DNA of 64,000 nt from Pirellulales bacterium (lineage in GTDB: Bacteria; Planctomycetota; Planctomycetia; Pirellulales; Lacipirellulaceae), in contig JAHBXQ010000005.1 of the NCBI GenBank assembly GCA_019636345.1, positions 186,001-250,000 of the forward strand. Direction: 5' to 3'. The translations under genes and the position numbers were made by a program. Below the pieces are notes generated by a model, which worked only from the letters and a program-made list of their open reading frames with translations, was not told the origin of the DNA and searched no databases. The first letter of the stretch is position 1. Each line of letters begins with the position of its first letter. This document shows, piece after piece, positions 34,909-43,826 of this stretch.

Positions 34909-35667
34909 ATGCCGAACTCTCTTGGATCTCCGCCTCTCGCCGCTGTTCGCCGCTGCGCGACAGCGCTGGTCGTTTGCTTAACGATCGTAGCGACGGGCTG
35001 CACGCAGATGACCTCGACCGCGCTGAACGCCGAGGGGGTCCGGTTGTATCAGCGGGGGGACTACGTGCAGAGCGTCGACAAATTCCAGAAGGCGATCGCC
35101 GCCAACCCTCGCGAGGGGACCAGCTACTACAATCTCGCCGCGGCCATGCACAAGAGCGGCAAGACTTACAACCGGCCCCAGGACCTGCAGCAGGCCGAGC
35201 GGCTCTACAACCAGTGCCTTGATTACGACGGCAATCACGCCGACTGCTACCGCGGACTGGCCGTGCTGCTGACCGAGACCGGCCGGCAGGACGCGGCGTT
35301 CCGGTTGCTCGACGGCTGGGCGGCGCGTAGCCCGCAGAACCCCGAGTCGCGGATTGAGTTGGCCCGACTGCTCGAAGAGTCGCAGAACTACCCGCTGGCC
35401 ACGACGCGCCTGGTCGAGGCGTTGTCGATCGATCCCAACAACGCTCGGGCGCTGACGGCCCTGGGTCGCCTGCGCGAGATGGCCGGCGACAAGACGCAGG
35501 CCTTGGCGAACTATCAGCGGTCGCTCGCGGCGAACCGGTTCCAACCCGAGGTCGCGGCCCGGGTGGCCGCTCTGCAAGCCGCCGGCGCCGGCAACGCCCC
35601 CATGTTCGCCGCCCCGCAACAACCGACGCGAACCGTCGACCGCTGGAACGACGCGGTCCGGTATTAG
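34909..35667 (+). CDS. TPR-repeat lipoprotein
   Basis: 252 residues from the ATG at 34909; much longer open frames upstream are not coding. A lipoprotein signal is visible (ALVVCLTIVATGC, lipobox Cys near 30), so the protein should be lipid-anchored outside the inner membrane. Tetratricopeptide units follow: AEGVRLYQRGDYVQSVDKFQ, KAIAANPREGTSYYNLAAAM, LYNQCLDYDGNHADCYRGLA and VEALSIDPNNARALTALGRL. The end is Ala/Pro-rich. TPR lipoproteins are usually scaffolds for envelope complexes; the partner is unknown. Confidence 0.85.
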   Translation: MPNSLGSPPLAAVRRCATALVVCLTIVATGCTQMTSTALNAEGVRLYQRGDYVQSVDKFQKAIAANPREGTSYYNLAAAMHKSGKTYNRPQDLQQAERLYNQCLDYDGNHADCYRGLAVLLTETGRQDAAFRLLDGWAARSPQNPESRIELARLLEESQNYPLATTRLVEALSIDPNNARALTALGRLREMAGDKTQALANYQRSLAANRFQPEVAARVAALQAAGAGNAPMFAAPQQPTRTVDRWNDAVRY

Positions 35668-35681
35668 CGATTTGACGCTGG

Positions 35682-36956
35682 CTAAATGTCGGGTTGGGGA
35701 ACGGGGGCCTCAGGCCGAGCGAGTTGTTCGAGCAAATCGCAGGCGGCGATGCGCGATGCGACGCCGTTGCAGCAGCCGGCCAAGTCGCGGCAGCGGGATC
35801 GCACAGCTTCAGACGAAATCAACGGCCCGAGCGCCGCGGCCAGTCGACGGGCCGAGATCCTTTTGCTCGGCACAATCGCGGCCACGCCGAGTCGCTCCAA
35901 GCGCCGGCCGTTGTCGAGTTGGTCGAATCCCAAGGGCGTGACCACCTGCGGGATCCCCGCGGCCAGACTTTGGCCGCACGTGCCGATGCCGCCGTGGTGA
36001 ACAATCGCCGCCGCCCGCGGCAACAGCCGGCTGAACGGCACGAAGCCGAACCGCTCGACCCCCGCGGGAAGGGACGGCGGCAATTGCTCGGCGTACTTCG
36101 TCACGAGCATGCCGCGTCGATCAAGCAACCGACACGCCTGGGCCGCGGCGGCGAAGAACTCCTTCGCCTGCGCGTTGGCCGAACCGGGGGCGAATACGAT
36201 CGGCGGTTCGCCCGCAGAGAGAAAGGTCTCCACCTCCTCCGACATGCTGGCGTCGGTCGCCGCGTCGTACAGCGGGAAGCCGACCTGCCGCACCTGCGGC
36301 GACCAGTCGCCCGGATCGGACGAGAACCATTCGGGGAAGAGCGCCACGATCCGCGTCGGGGAACTCGCCCACGAGGTGAAGACCCGCTTCACCGGCGACA
36401 AGCCGAGCTCGCTCCGCAAGGCGTTCAGCGGCGGGCCGATGAAGCGATCGATCACCAATCGGTCGACCGCCCAGTACAACCCCCGCCGCGCCCACCGCGG
36501 CAGGGCCCAAGCCGGCGGCGATCCGATGAACGCCGGCAAGTCCTCGACGCTGCACAGCGCGATCGGGGCAAAATGGACGGTGGCCAGCGGATTGCCGAAC
36601 CGCTCCTGCAGCAGTCGACTGGCGAAATCGATGCCGTGCGCCGCGTGGATCGTCTCGCCGGGGATGCTGTGCGCGGCCAGCGTGCGGTACAAGGCGGAGA
36701 GGGTCTTGGCCGTGTAGCCGTAGACCACGTGAAATCCGCGCGTGGGATGCCACAGCCGGGGATCGTTCACCAAGCCGAGATAGTCGTCGACGGTCCCCAG
36801 CTCGATGAGCTCGGCCCCCGTTGCCGCGACAACCTCGCGAAAGTAAGGGCTCGCGGCCAGTTGCACGCGGTGACCGCGCTCGACGAGGGTCGCGGCAAGC
36901 CCCGCCATCGGCAGGACGTCCCCGTAGCTTCCCAATCCGGTCAAGATGAAGTGCAT
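35682..36956 (-). CDS. Glycosyltransferase of the UGT/GT1 family
   Basis: 424 residues, GT-B fold. The N-terminus MHFILTGLGSYGDVLPMAGL is the typical acceptor-domain start. In the C-terminal donor domain, IVFAPGSANAQAKEF, FGFVPFSRLLPRAAAIVHHG and HHGGIGTCGQSLAAGIPQVV give the sugar-nucleotide site with HHGG-T. Such enzymes glycosylate lipids, carotenoids or secondary metabolites (MurG- and rhamnosyltransferase-like). No pathway genes adjoin, so acceptor and donor are open. It converges with the TPR gene, 14 bases apart. Confidence 0.87.
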   Translation of the reverse strand: MHFILTGLGSYGDVLPMAGLAATLVERGHRVQLAASPYFREVVAATGAELIELGTVDDYLGLVNDPRLWHPTRGFHVVYGYTAKTLSALYRTLAAHSIPGETIHAAHGIDFASRLLQERFGNPLATVHFAPIALCSVEDLPAFIGSPPAWALPRWARRGLYWAVDRLVIDRFIGPPLNALRSELGLSPVKRVFTSWASSPTRIVALFPEWFSSDPGDWSPQVRQVGFPLYDAATDASMSEEVETFLSAGEPPIVFAPGSANAQAKEFFAAAAQACRLLDRRGMLVTKYAEQLPPSLPAGVERFGFVPFSRLLPRAAAIVHHGGIGTCGQSLAAGIPQVVTPLGFDQLDNGRRLERLGVAAIVPSKRISARRLAAALGPLISSEAVRSRCRDLAGCCNGVASRIAACDLLEQLARPEAPVPQPDI

Positions 36957-37196
36957 GGGCGTCAGATTCAGGGTCAGCGGCTGGATCTCGGAGCCGGCGA
37001 CGACTCCCGAAACGGATGGAGTCGCTGGAAAATCCTCGCATTGCCCGCTAGATACGGCAAGGTGCGAAGCACTCAGAACCGGACCGCACTGCTGCTCCGC
37101 CCTCCGTCGGCGATCGCCGCTCCGCCGCGATGAAACGCCTGCAACCAGCCTTGGCGAAACAGCACGCCGTTGATCGGCGCGGGCCGGGGGACCACA

Positions 37197-38087
37197 ATGG
37201 CGTCAATGCACGAGGCCCCCGACGGGTCGTGCGTTCCCGTCCGCAGTCGCTCCTTCTGGCCGCATATGTCCGCTTCGCACGACGATGACGACGATCTCGA
37301 ACTCGAGCCGATCGATCCGGAGATCCTCGAGCACGAGCGGCGGCGTGCGCAGCAGAAATCGGACGACGCCCTGGCCCGCGTCGATTTCGAGGACGTCTTT
37401 CACGAAAAGGAGAGCGAGCCGCTCGTCGACGTCGAACAGCTCAAGCAGTTCCGCTTTACGATCAAGCATCTGCTCCTGGCGACCGCGGTGCTGGCGATCG
37501 TGCTGACGCTGTTTCAGGTGACGGAGCATTTCTGTTCGGCCGTAGCGATCCTATTCACCGCGACGCTCGCCGGGGGCTGGGCCTACGTCTTCCGCCGCGA
37601 ACGGGCGCTCAAGGCCGAGAAAGAGCGACTGCGGGCCGAGTTCGAGGCAGGTCGCCGGTTGACGACCCCGGCCCCGCCCCCGCCGGACGCGCCGCCGGAA
37701 AGTCCGGCCTTCGAGTTCCGCTTCGCCTTCTCCGCCAAGCAGATGCTCATCGCCCTGACTGTGGCCGCGGTGATGATGGGGGTATTGTCGCTGGCGGCCA
37801 GCAAGGGAACGGTCGCGATGATCCTCGGAATGATCGCGATCTTGGGACTGGTGGCGAGCGCCGTCGGGTTCGAACCGCCGGCGATCTTCGTCCTGGGATG
37901 GTGGCTGCTGTTGGTCTGTTATCTGATCCTGGGACTGTGGCTCGCGATCCGCGGCGACGGCACGGCCTGTCGCGAGCAGGCGCCCCCGCCGCTGGCCGTC
38001 GTGTGCGGGCCGGGCGATTGTCCGCCGCACGAATCCACTTCGTCCGCTCCCGATCGACTCCCCGCTGCGAGCGAACCATGGGCGTGA
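37197..38087 (+). CDS. Hypothetical membrane protein upstream of fhcB
   Basis: 296 residues from the ATG at 37197, preceded by GGGGGACC; a later ATG at 37266 is possible. The N-terminal 95 residues are acidic and soluble (HDDDDDLELEPIDPEILEHE). Then come hydrophobic pairs: FTIKHLLLATAVLAIVLTLF, AVAILFTATLAGGWAYVF, FSAKQMLIALTVAAVMMGVL and IFVLGWWLLLVCYLILGLWL, separated by a charged helical loop and a Pro-rich stretch. The KHLLLA and KQMLIAL openings resemble planctomycete leader-type helices. Its last 10 bases overlap fhcB, implying coupling. Function unknown. Confidence 0.65.
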   Translation: MASMHEAPDGSCVPVRSRSFWPHMSASHDDDDDLELEPIDPEILEHERRRAQQKSDDALARVDFEDVFHEKESEPLVDVEQLKQFRFTIKHLLLATAVLAIVLTLFQVTEHFCSAVAILFTATLAGGWAYVFRRERALKAEKERLRAEFEAGRRLTTPAPPPPDAPPESPAFEFRFAFSAKQMLIALTVAAVMMGVLSLAASKGTVAMILGMIAILGLVASAVGFEPPAIFVLGWWLLLVCYLILGLWLAIRGDGTACREQAPPPLAVVCGPGDCPPHESTSSAPDRLPAASEPWA

Positions 38088-39349
38088 AAACCAAATCGCC
38101 GGCGCCGAGCGTCGTCCGCATGCCGCACGTCTGCACGGGGTGCGGACTGCTGTGCGACGACGTGGTGCTGGAGTTGCAAAGCGGCGCCATTGCCGCGATC
38201 TTGCCTCCCTGCCCGGTGGCCGAGGACGCCTTGCGACCCCGCGGGGCGCCTCCCCTGGCCGCCTGCACTATCGACGGCGCCCCGGCGTCCTACGACGACG
38301 CCGTCGCCGCAGCGGCCGAGACGCTGCAGTCGGCCCGGTTGCCGCTGGTGACGGGGCTCCACCGAGCCACCATCGAGGCGATCCGCGCCGCGATCGAGAT
38401 CGCCGATCGGGTGCGCGGCTCGATCGACCCCGTCGATCCGACCGGCTCCAGTTACGACGCAACCGCAGCCCAAACCGTCGGCGTCGTCACGGCCACGATC
38501 GGCGAAGTCGCCCAACGTTCTGACGCGATCGTCTGGTGGTTCGCCGACCCCGACGCGACCCACCCTCGACTCCGCGAACGGCTGTCGCGTCCGGGAGAGC
38601 GACACTGGCTCGCCGTCGGCGCCGCGGGGAATCTGCCCGGTTCGACCCCGCTGGAGCAGATCCCTGCGGAGAGCGCGTTCGACGCGGCGGTCGTGTTGCG
38701 GGCCCTCGTGGTCGGCGCCCCGCTCGACGCCGAGCGGGCTGCCGCCGTCACTGGAGTCGACGCGGCGGCGTGGCAAGCGCTGGCCGACCAGTTGTCTGCG
38801 GCGCGCTACGCGGCGCTGGCGTACGACGACCGTACGCTCTCGCCCCCGGCAGCGACGGCCCTGGCCGAACTGGTCGTCGCGCTCCACGGCCGCACGCGAT
38901 GCGTCGCGTTGCCGCTGGGCCGACCTGCCAACGCGGTCGGAGCGGTGCAGACGCTGTTGTGGCAAACTGGCTTTCCCGGGGCCGTGAGCTTCGCCGCCGG
39001 GTATCCCGAATATCGTCCTGGCGAGGGAACGACAGCGGCTTTGTTGACCTCCGGCGAGGTCGACGCGGCGCTCGTCGTCGGCGCCGATCTGCTGGGACCG
39101 CAAAACGAACTGCCGACCGCCGCCACCGATGCGCTGAGGCGAACGCCGCTGGTCGCGCTCGACGACGCGGCCAGCGAAACGATGCAGGCGGCCCGCGTCG
39201 CCTTCGCCGTTCCGCAGTTCGAGACGAGCGCCGCGGGGACCGTGTTCCGCACCGACGGCATCCCGCTGCCGCTCGAGGCCGCGATCCCCTCGTCCCTCCC
39301 CTCCGCAGCCCACGTGCTGCGCGACATCGCCGAACGCCTGCCGCGGTGA
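38078..39349 (+). CDS. fhcB: Formyltransferase/hydrolase complex subunit B (FwdB-related)
   Basis: 423 residues from the ATG at 38078. Related to the molybdopterin-domain subunit of archaeal formylmethanofuran dehydrogenase: CTGCGLLCDDVVLELQSGAI at the N-terminus, then TGLHRATIEAIRAAIEIADR, DAIVWWFADPDATHPR and the C-terminal TAASAGTVFRTDGI-type end (SAAGTVFRTDGIPLPLEA). In methylotrophic bacteria the Fhc complex hydrolyses formyl-methanofuran analogue to formate and FhcB has lost the redox cofactor; the short, cofactor-poor sequence here fits that. fhcA is 2.8 kb downstream and fhcC 21 kb downstream. Confidence 0.82.
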   Translation: MGVKTKSPAPSVVRMPHVCTGCGLLCDDVVLELQSGAIAAILPPCPVAEDALRPRGAPPLAACTIDGAPASYDDAVAAAAETLQSARLPLVTGLHRATIEAIRAAIEIADRVRGSIDPVDPTGSSYDATAAQTVGVVTATIGEVAQRSDAIVWWFADPDATHPRLRERLSRPGERHWLAVGAAGNLPGSTPLEQIPAESAFDAAVVLRALVVGAPLDAERAAAVTGVDAAAWQALADQLSAARYAALAYDDRTLSPPAATALAELVVALHGRTRCVALPLGRPANAVGAVQTLLWQTGFPGAVSFAAGYPEYRPGEGTTAALLTSGEVDAALVVGADLLGPQNELPTAATDALRRTPLVALDDAASETMQAARVAFAVPQFETSAAGTVFRTDGIPLPLEAAIPSSLPSAAHVLRDIAERLPR

Positions 39350-39375
39350 GAGCCAAGTTCGCGACGCACGGTCGC

Positions 39376-41166
39376 TCATCCGCCGCCGGTCTGAGAGTTC
39401 TGCACATGCTCGATCCACGCCGCGACGCTGCGTTCGAGCACGTCCAGCGGGACCGATCCGCCGGCGAGGACCGCGTCGTGGAAACCTCGGACGTCAAACC
39501 GCTCGCCCAACTCCGCCTCGGCCTGGGCGCGGAGCGAGCTGATTTTCATCTGTCCCACCTTGTACGCGAGCGCCTGCCCCGGCCAGCCGATATATCGGTC
39601 GATCTCCGCCTCGATGTTGTGAAGCGACTCGGCGGAGTTCTGCTTCATGAACTCGATCGCCTGAGCGCGGGTCCAACCCAAGTCATGCATCCCCGTGTCG
39701 ACGACCAGCCGGCACGCCCGCCACATCTCCATCGACAGCCGGCCGAAGTCGCTCCGCGGGTCCTCGTACATGCCGACCTCCAATCCCAATCGCTCGGCGT
39801 ACAGCGCCCAGCCCTCGATGAACGCCGTGAAGTTGGCGTAGCGCCGAAATTCGGGCAGGTCCTCCATCTCCTGCTGCAGGGCGATCTGCAGGTGGTGCCC
39901 CGGCACCGCCTCATGCAGGGCGAGCGACTCGAGCGCGTACAACGGACGCGACTTGAGGTTGTAGGTGTTCAGGTAGAACGTCCCCGACTTGGTCCCGTCC
40001 CCGGTGGGCCGCATGTAGTACGCGCTGGTGGTCCGCGGCGCGATGTACGCGGGAATCGGCTTCAGCCCGTACGGCATCCGCGGCAGCTTGCCGAACAAGG
40101 CGGGCAGCTCGCCGTCGATTCGCTTGAGGATCGTCGCCGCCTCCTTGAGCAGCTCCTCGGGGGTCTCGGCGTAGTAGCGGGGTTCGTTCCGCAGGTGGTC
40201 GATGAACGCCGCTAAGTCGCCGTCGAACTCGACCTTGGCGACAATCGCGGTCATCTCGCCTCGCAAACGCTCAACCTCAGCCAGGCCCAGGCGGTGGACC
40301 TCCTCGGGGGTCACGTCCAGCGTGGTGAACATCCGCACGCGGTGGCGATAGAACTCCCGTCCCCGGGGCAAAGCCGAGGCGCCAATCGTACCCCGCGCCG
40401 CCGGCACGTACTCGTCGCGCATGAAGTCGCGAAACAAGCGATATCCCGGCACGATCCCCTCGGCGATCGCCGCGCGGGCCGCGGTGCGCAGTCGCTCGTG
40501 CTCGCTCGCCGGGACGGTCGGAGGAATCGCGACCAGGGGTTCGTAGAAGACGCTCTTGGCGGGGTCGTCGACGACGTGCGTTTCGACCGCTTCCTCCCAC
40601 CCCTTGAGAATCACCGCCGGCAACGTCCGCTCGGCCGCGACGCCGGCCCGCATCAGCTCGACATGCCCGGCGGCAAACTCCGGAAACGCCCGGAGCCGAG
40701 CGACGTAGTTCTCGAAGTCCCGTGTCGTCGTCAGGGGGATCTGCGTGCGGACGTCGGGGAACTCGATGTGAAATCCCGAGCGATTGGTGATCGGGGTCAG
40801 GTGGCTCTGGAACTCGTACTCGGCGAGCCCTTCGCGAAGCTGTCGAGCGAGGACGTCGTAGTTCGTTTGCTCGGCCGGCGGCAAGTCGGTTCGCACGATC
40901 GCAGTCAATCGCTGCTGGAACTTCACGTCGGCCGCGCGCCGCCGCGCCGCCGCCGCCAGCGAGACCTCCGGCAGTTTGTCGTCGGCGCGGCGATCGCCGA
41001 CCGACGTGGCAAAGAGCGGATCCTCGACGAGGCCGAACTCCCACATGTCGTCGAGCAACTTGCGAAACTCCGAAACCGCGTCGCCGCAAGCCGCCTCGCC
41101 GCCGCAAACGACGACCAGCGCGAGCACAACACTGCCGAATCGACGAATCATCGCAAGACCTTTCAT
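39376..41166 (-). CDS. DUF885-family secreted peptidase-like protein
   Basis: 596 residues. The signal peptide is MIRRFGSVVLALVVVCGGEA (Met at residue 6 is an alternative start). DUF885 landmarks are YYMRPTGDGTKSGTFYLNTY, the zinc-site motif ESLALHEAVPGHHLQIALQQ (HExxxGHH), NFTAFIEGWALYAERLGLEV and GWPGQALAYKVGQMKI. The family resembles M32/M3-like metallopeptidases; several members cleave short peptides. It converges with fhcB (26 bases between the stops). No specific substrate can be named. Confidence 0.87.
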   Translation of the reverse strand: MKGLAMIRRFGSVVLALVVVCGGEAACGDAVSEFRKLLDDMWEFGLVEDPLFATSVGDRRADDKLPEVSLAAAARRRAADVKFQQRLTAIVRTDLPPAEQTNYDVLARQLREGLAEYEFQSHLTPITNRSGFHIEFPDVRTQIPLTTTRDFENYVARLRAFPEFAAGHVELMRAGVAAERTLPAVILKGWEEAVETHVVDDPAKSVFYEPLVAIPPTVPASEHERLRTAARAAIAEGIVPGYRLFRDFMRDEYVPAARGTIGASALPRGREFYRHRVRMFTTLDVTPEEVHRLGLAEVERLRGEMTAIVAKVEFDGDLAAFIDHLRNEPRYYAETPEELLKEAATILKRIDGELPALFGKLPRMPYGLKPIPAYIAPRTTSAYYMRPTGDGTKSGTFYLNTYNLKSRPLYALESLALHEAVPGHHLQIALQQEMEDLPEFRRYANFTAFIEGWALYAERLGLEVGMYEDPRSDFGRLSMEMWRACRLVVDTGMHDLGWTRAQAIEFMKQNSAESLHNIEAEIDRYIGWPGQALAYKVGQMKISSLRAQAEAELGERFDVRGFHDAVLAGGSVPLDVLERSVAAWIEHVQNSQTGGG

Positions 41167-41188
41167 CGTGACCTCGGGGCATTGACGC

Positions 41189-41208
41189 CCGCGGCTCTCC
41201 AGCCGCGG
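41189..41208. repeat. Intergenic perfect palindrome
   Basis: CCGCGGCTCTCCAGCCGCGG has 8-base arms and a CTCC loop, between the peptidase start and the DinB gene end, both on the minus strand. It lacks a T-tract and looks like a repeat rather than a terminator. Confidence 0.7.
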
Positions 41209-41236
41209 TCAGCCCCGGTTCCTCGGGCAAGGGTTC

Positions 41237-41812
41237 TCATCGCAGGGGTTTCTTGTGCATCAGCCGACGCAGCATCGCGATCTGTCCCGCGTGCACCCCC
41301 TCGTGGTGCGAAGCGTATTCGAGCGAGCCGAGCTTCGTCTGGAACACGGGGTGCGGCGGGTCGACCGTCTCGGCCAGACTCGATTCGGCATACGTCGGCG
41401 CCTCGGCCAGCACGCGTTGGTAGACGCCGTCGAACGTTCGGCGAATCTCGTCCAGCGACGGATTCGCCGTCGGGTCGAGTTGCGGCTGGCTTCCCAGCCC
41501 GAACTGGGCGACGTAAGCCGCCGGAAACCACGCCTCGTCCTCGGGCAAGACGCCGCGGATGCGGCGAAAGCACAGTGAATACTGCGACGCCGCAATGTGC
41601 ATCACCTGCCACGCGACGTGGGTCGGGTACTGCGGGGGCGACCAAAACCACTCCGCGGGCGTCAGATCGGCCAGAAACTGCTCGGTCACTCGCCGTGCCA
41701 GCACGAGCCGCTCCAACGCAATGCTCAAACGCACCGCAACAATCGAACCGCCGTCCGCCGGCGGACAAGGGGCGTCGCCCCCCTGTTGCGAACCACGCTC
41801 TTCCAGTGACAT
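41237..41812 (-). CDS. DinB/YfiT-family protein
   Basis: 191 residues. The ATG at 41812 is chosen because a strong purine ribosome-binding site (GGAGGAGGGGGAA) lies just before it; the longer frame adds 61 odd residues. Four-helix DinB features are LVLARRVTEQFLADLTPAEW, HVAWQVMHIAASQYSL and the end YASHHEGVHAGQIAMLRRLM, with three His able to bind a metal. Family members are thiol transferases or of unknown role. It is divergent from fhcA. Confidence 0.8.
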   Translation of the reverse strand: MSLEERGSQQGGDAPCPPADGGSIVAVRLSIALERLVLARRVTEQFLADLTPAEWFWSPPQYPTHVAWQVMHIAASQYSLCFRRIRGVLPEDEAWFPAAYVAQFGLGSQPQLDPTANPSLDEIRRTFDGVYQRVLAEAPTYAESSLAETVDPPHPVFQTKLGSLEYASHHEGVHAGQIAMLRRLMHKKPLR

Positions 41813-42123
41813 GTTCGTTCCCCCTCCTCCAATTCCCTCGTGGCGAGAATCCAGCCTTCGCGATAGCATAGCGGCGGCCCCGTGGGTTGTCAGTCGCCCG
41901 CAAGCCGCAGACGGGCGATTGCTCCGCACGCACTCCGAGTCGCTCCTTCGCGACGAAGTCGCGGCCAGCGCGGAGCATGGAGGAATCCGGATCACGGACT
42001 GTCAACCGTTGCGACTCGGCCCTCCCCCCTGAGACAACCGCTTTCCCAGCTCTCTGCGTCCTCCGCATAGTCAGCGGTGAATTCCGTTCAACCAATCCAG
42101 CTATTCGCCCCGCGCTTGTTCGC
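41813..42123. other. 311-base divergent spacer between DinB gene and fhcA
   Basis: No gene. It ends with a tag-like string, CTCTGCGTCCTCCGCATAG followed by TCAGCGGTGAATTC at about 42053-42078. Similar Ctctgcg or ctTtgcgcc strings occur before other starts in the window (around 31490 and 60350). Confidence 0.4.
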
Positions 42124-43755
42124 ATGACGTACGCCTTGATCGCCGGCGGAACCGTTTACGACCCGGCTCACGGCGTCGACGGCGAGGTGCGCGACCTGTG
42201 GATCGCCGACGGCAAGATCGTCGCTCCCCCCGACGACCCCGCAGTTCGCCCCAGCCGCACGATCGATGCGGCGGGATTGGCGGTCATGCCGGGGGGGATC
42301 GACATGCACTGCCACATTGTCGGTCCTGCGGTGAACGCAGCGCGGCTCATGTCTCCCGAGGCCCGCCGCCCGCCGCATGCCGAGCCGCGCCGCCCGGGCT
42401 TGCGCAGCGGCACGCGGGGGCTCGTCCCCAGCGCCCAGGCAACCGGCTACTTGTACGCGGGGCTCGGCTACACGACCGCCTTCGACGCGGCGATCGCCCC
42501 GCTTGCCGCCCGGCACGCCCACTGCGAATTCGCCGACGTCCCTTGTCTCGACAAGGGGCTGTACGTGCTGGCGGGCAACAATCGCTACGCCCTGGAATGC
42601 ATCGAGCGCGGCGAGCGCGAGCGACTGCGCCACTTCCTCGCGTGGTTGATCAACCGCGCCGGCGCCTACGCCCCCAAACTGGTCAACCCTGGCGGGGTCG
42701 AGGCGTGGAAGCGCTCCCCCGACGCCGCCAAGACCGGGCTCGACGACCCGGCACCCGGGTTCTCGCTCACCCCACGCGACGTCATCCGCGAGATCGTCGC
42801 CGCCGCCAACGACCTCAACCTCCCCCACCCGGCGCACATCCACTGCAATCAACTCGGCATGCCGGGCAACTGGACGACGACGCTCGAGACGATGCGGGCC
42901 CTCGAAGGGCGCCGAGCCCACCTGACCCACATCCAGTTTCACAGCTACGGCGGCGGGGACGAGGAAGCGATGTCCAGTCGCGTCGCCGAGTTGGCCGCGC
43001 ACGTCAACAGCCATTCAGAACTGACTGTCGACGTCGGCCAAGTCCTGTTCGGCGACGCCATGGCCCTTACGGCCGACGGCGGGGCGGGGTATTTCCTCCA
43101 CCGCCTGTACGGCGATCGCTGGACCAACGTCGACGTCGAGTGCGAAGCGGGCTGCGGCGTCACCCCCATCAAGTACCGCCGCAAGAGCGTCGTGCACGCC
43201 CTGCAATGGGCCATCGGCCTGGAGTGGTACTTGCTGGTCGACGATCCCTGGCAGGTGATGATGAGCACCGACCATCCCAACGGCGGATCCTTTCTGGCGT
43301 ACCCGCAGATCGTTGCGCTGCTGATGGACCGGCAATTGCGGCGCGACGCGCTGGCGAGCCTCCCTCCTGCCGTGCGGAATCGCTCGACGCTCGCCGATCT
43401 CGACCGCGAGTACACGCTGGGCGAGATCGCCACGATCACCCGCGCCGCCCCGGCCCGGGCGCTCGGACTCGCGCAGAAGGGCCATCTGGGCGTCGGCGCC
43501 GACGCCGACGTGACGATCTACACCCCGGGCGCCGACCGCCAGGCAATGTTCGAACTGCCGCGGCTGGTGATCAAAGCGGGCGAGATCGTCGTCGAACAGG
43601 GTGAAGTGCGAAGCGCCCCCACCGGCGATGCACTGTTGATTCGCCCCCCCTACGACGAAGCCGTCGAACCCGCGATCGCCAAGTGGTTCGAGAAGAACTA
43701 CTCGCTGCAGGTGCAGAACTACGGCGTCGGCAATCTTCTCGATTCGCCGCAATGA
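42124..43755 (+). CDS. fhcA: Formyltransferase/hydrolase complex subunit A (FwdA-type amidohydrolase)
   Basis: 543 residues from the ATG at 42124. Amidohydrolase-type subunit: PGGIDMHCHIVGPAVN supplies the HxH metal pair, with LRSGTRGLVPSAQATGYLYA, GLGYTTAFDAAIAPLAARHA, HPAHIHCNQLGMPGNW, HLTHIQFHSYGGGDEEAMSS and DDPWQVMMSTDHPNGGSFLA following, all typical of FwdA/FhcA. In the archaeal enzyme this subunit carries the binuclear metal site handling formate/formyl-methanofuran. Together with fhcB and fhcC it shows an H4MPT-type C1 path. A strong hairpin follows the stop. Confidence 0.93.
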   Translation: MTYALIAGGTVYDPAHGVDGEVRDLWIADGKIVAPPDDPAVRPSRTIDAAGLAVMPGGIDMHCHIVGPAVNAARLMSPEARRPPHAEPRRPGLRSGTRGLVPSAQATGYLYAGLGYTTAFDAAIAPLAARHAHCEFADVPCLDKGLYVLAGNNRYALECIERGERERLRHFLAWLINRAGAYAPKLVNPGGVEAWKRSPDAAKTGLDDPAPGFSLTPRDVIREIVAAANDLNLPHPAHIHCNQLGMPGNWTTTLETMRALEGRRAHLTHIQFHSYGGGDEEAMSSRVAELAAHVNSHSELTVDVGQVLFGDAMALTADGGAGYFLHRLYGDRWTNVDVECEAGCGVTPIKYRRKSVVHALQWAIGLEWYLLVDDPWQVMMSTDHPNGGSFLAYPQIVALLMDRQLRRDALASLPPAVRNRSTLADLDREYTLGEIATITRAAPARALGLAQKGHLGVGADADVTIYTPGADRQAMFELPRLVIKAGEIVVEQGEVRSAPTGDALLIRPPYDEAVEPAIAKWFEKNYSLQVQNYGVGNLLDSPQ

Positions 43756-43760
43756 GAAAA

Positions 43761-43789
43761 CGGCCGCCGAACTGGCCGTTCGGCGGCCG
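43761..43789. terminator. Terminator-like hairpin between convergent fhcA and the Hint gene
   Basis: A perfect 12-base stem (CGGCCGCCGAAC and its complement) with loop TGGCC, 5 bases after the fhcA stop. The T-tract is poor on both sides, so termination may need help. Confidence 0.7.
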
Positions 43790-43826
43790 CAATCATTGTC
43801 GTCGTCGAGTTCTGTTCACCGACGAC

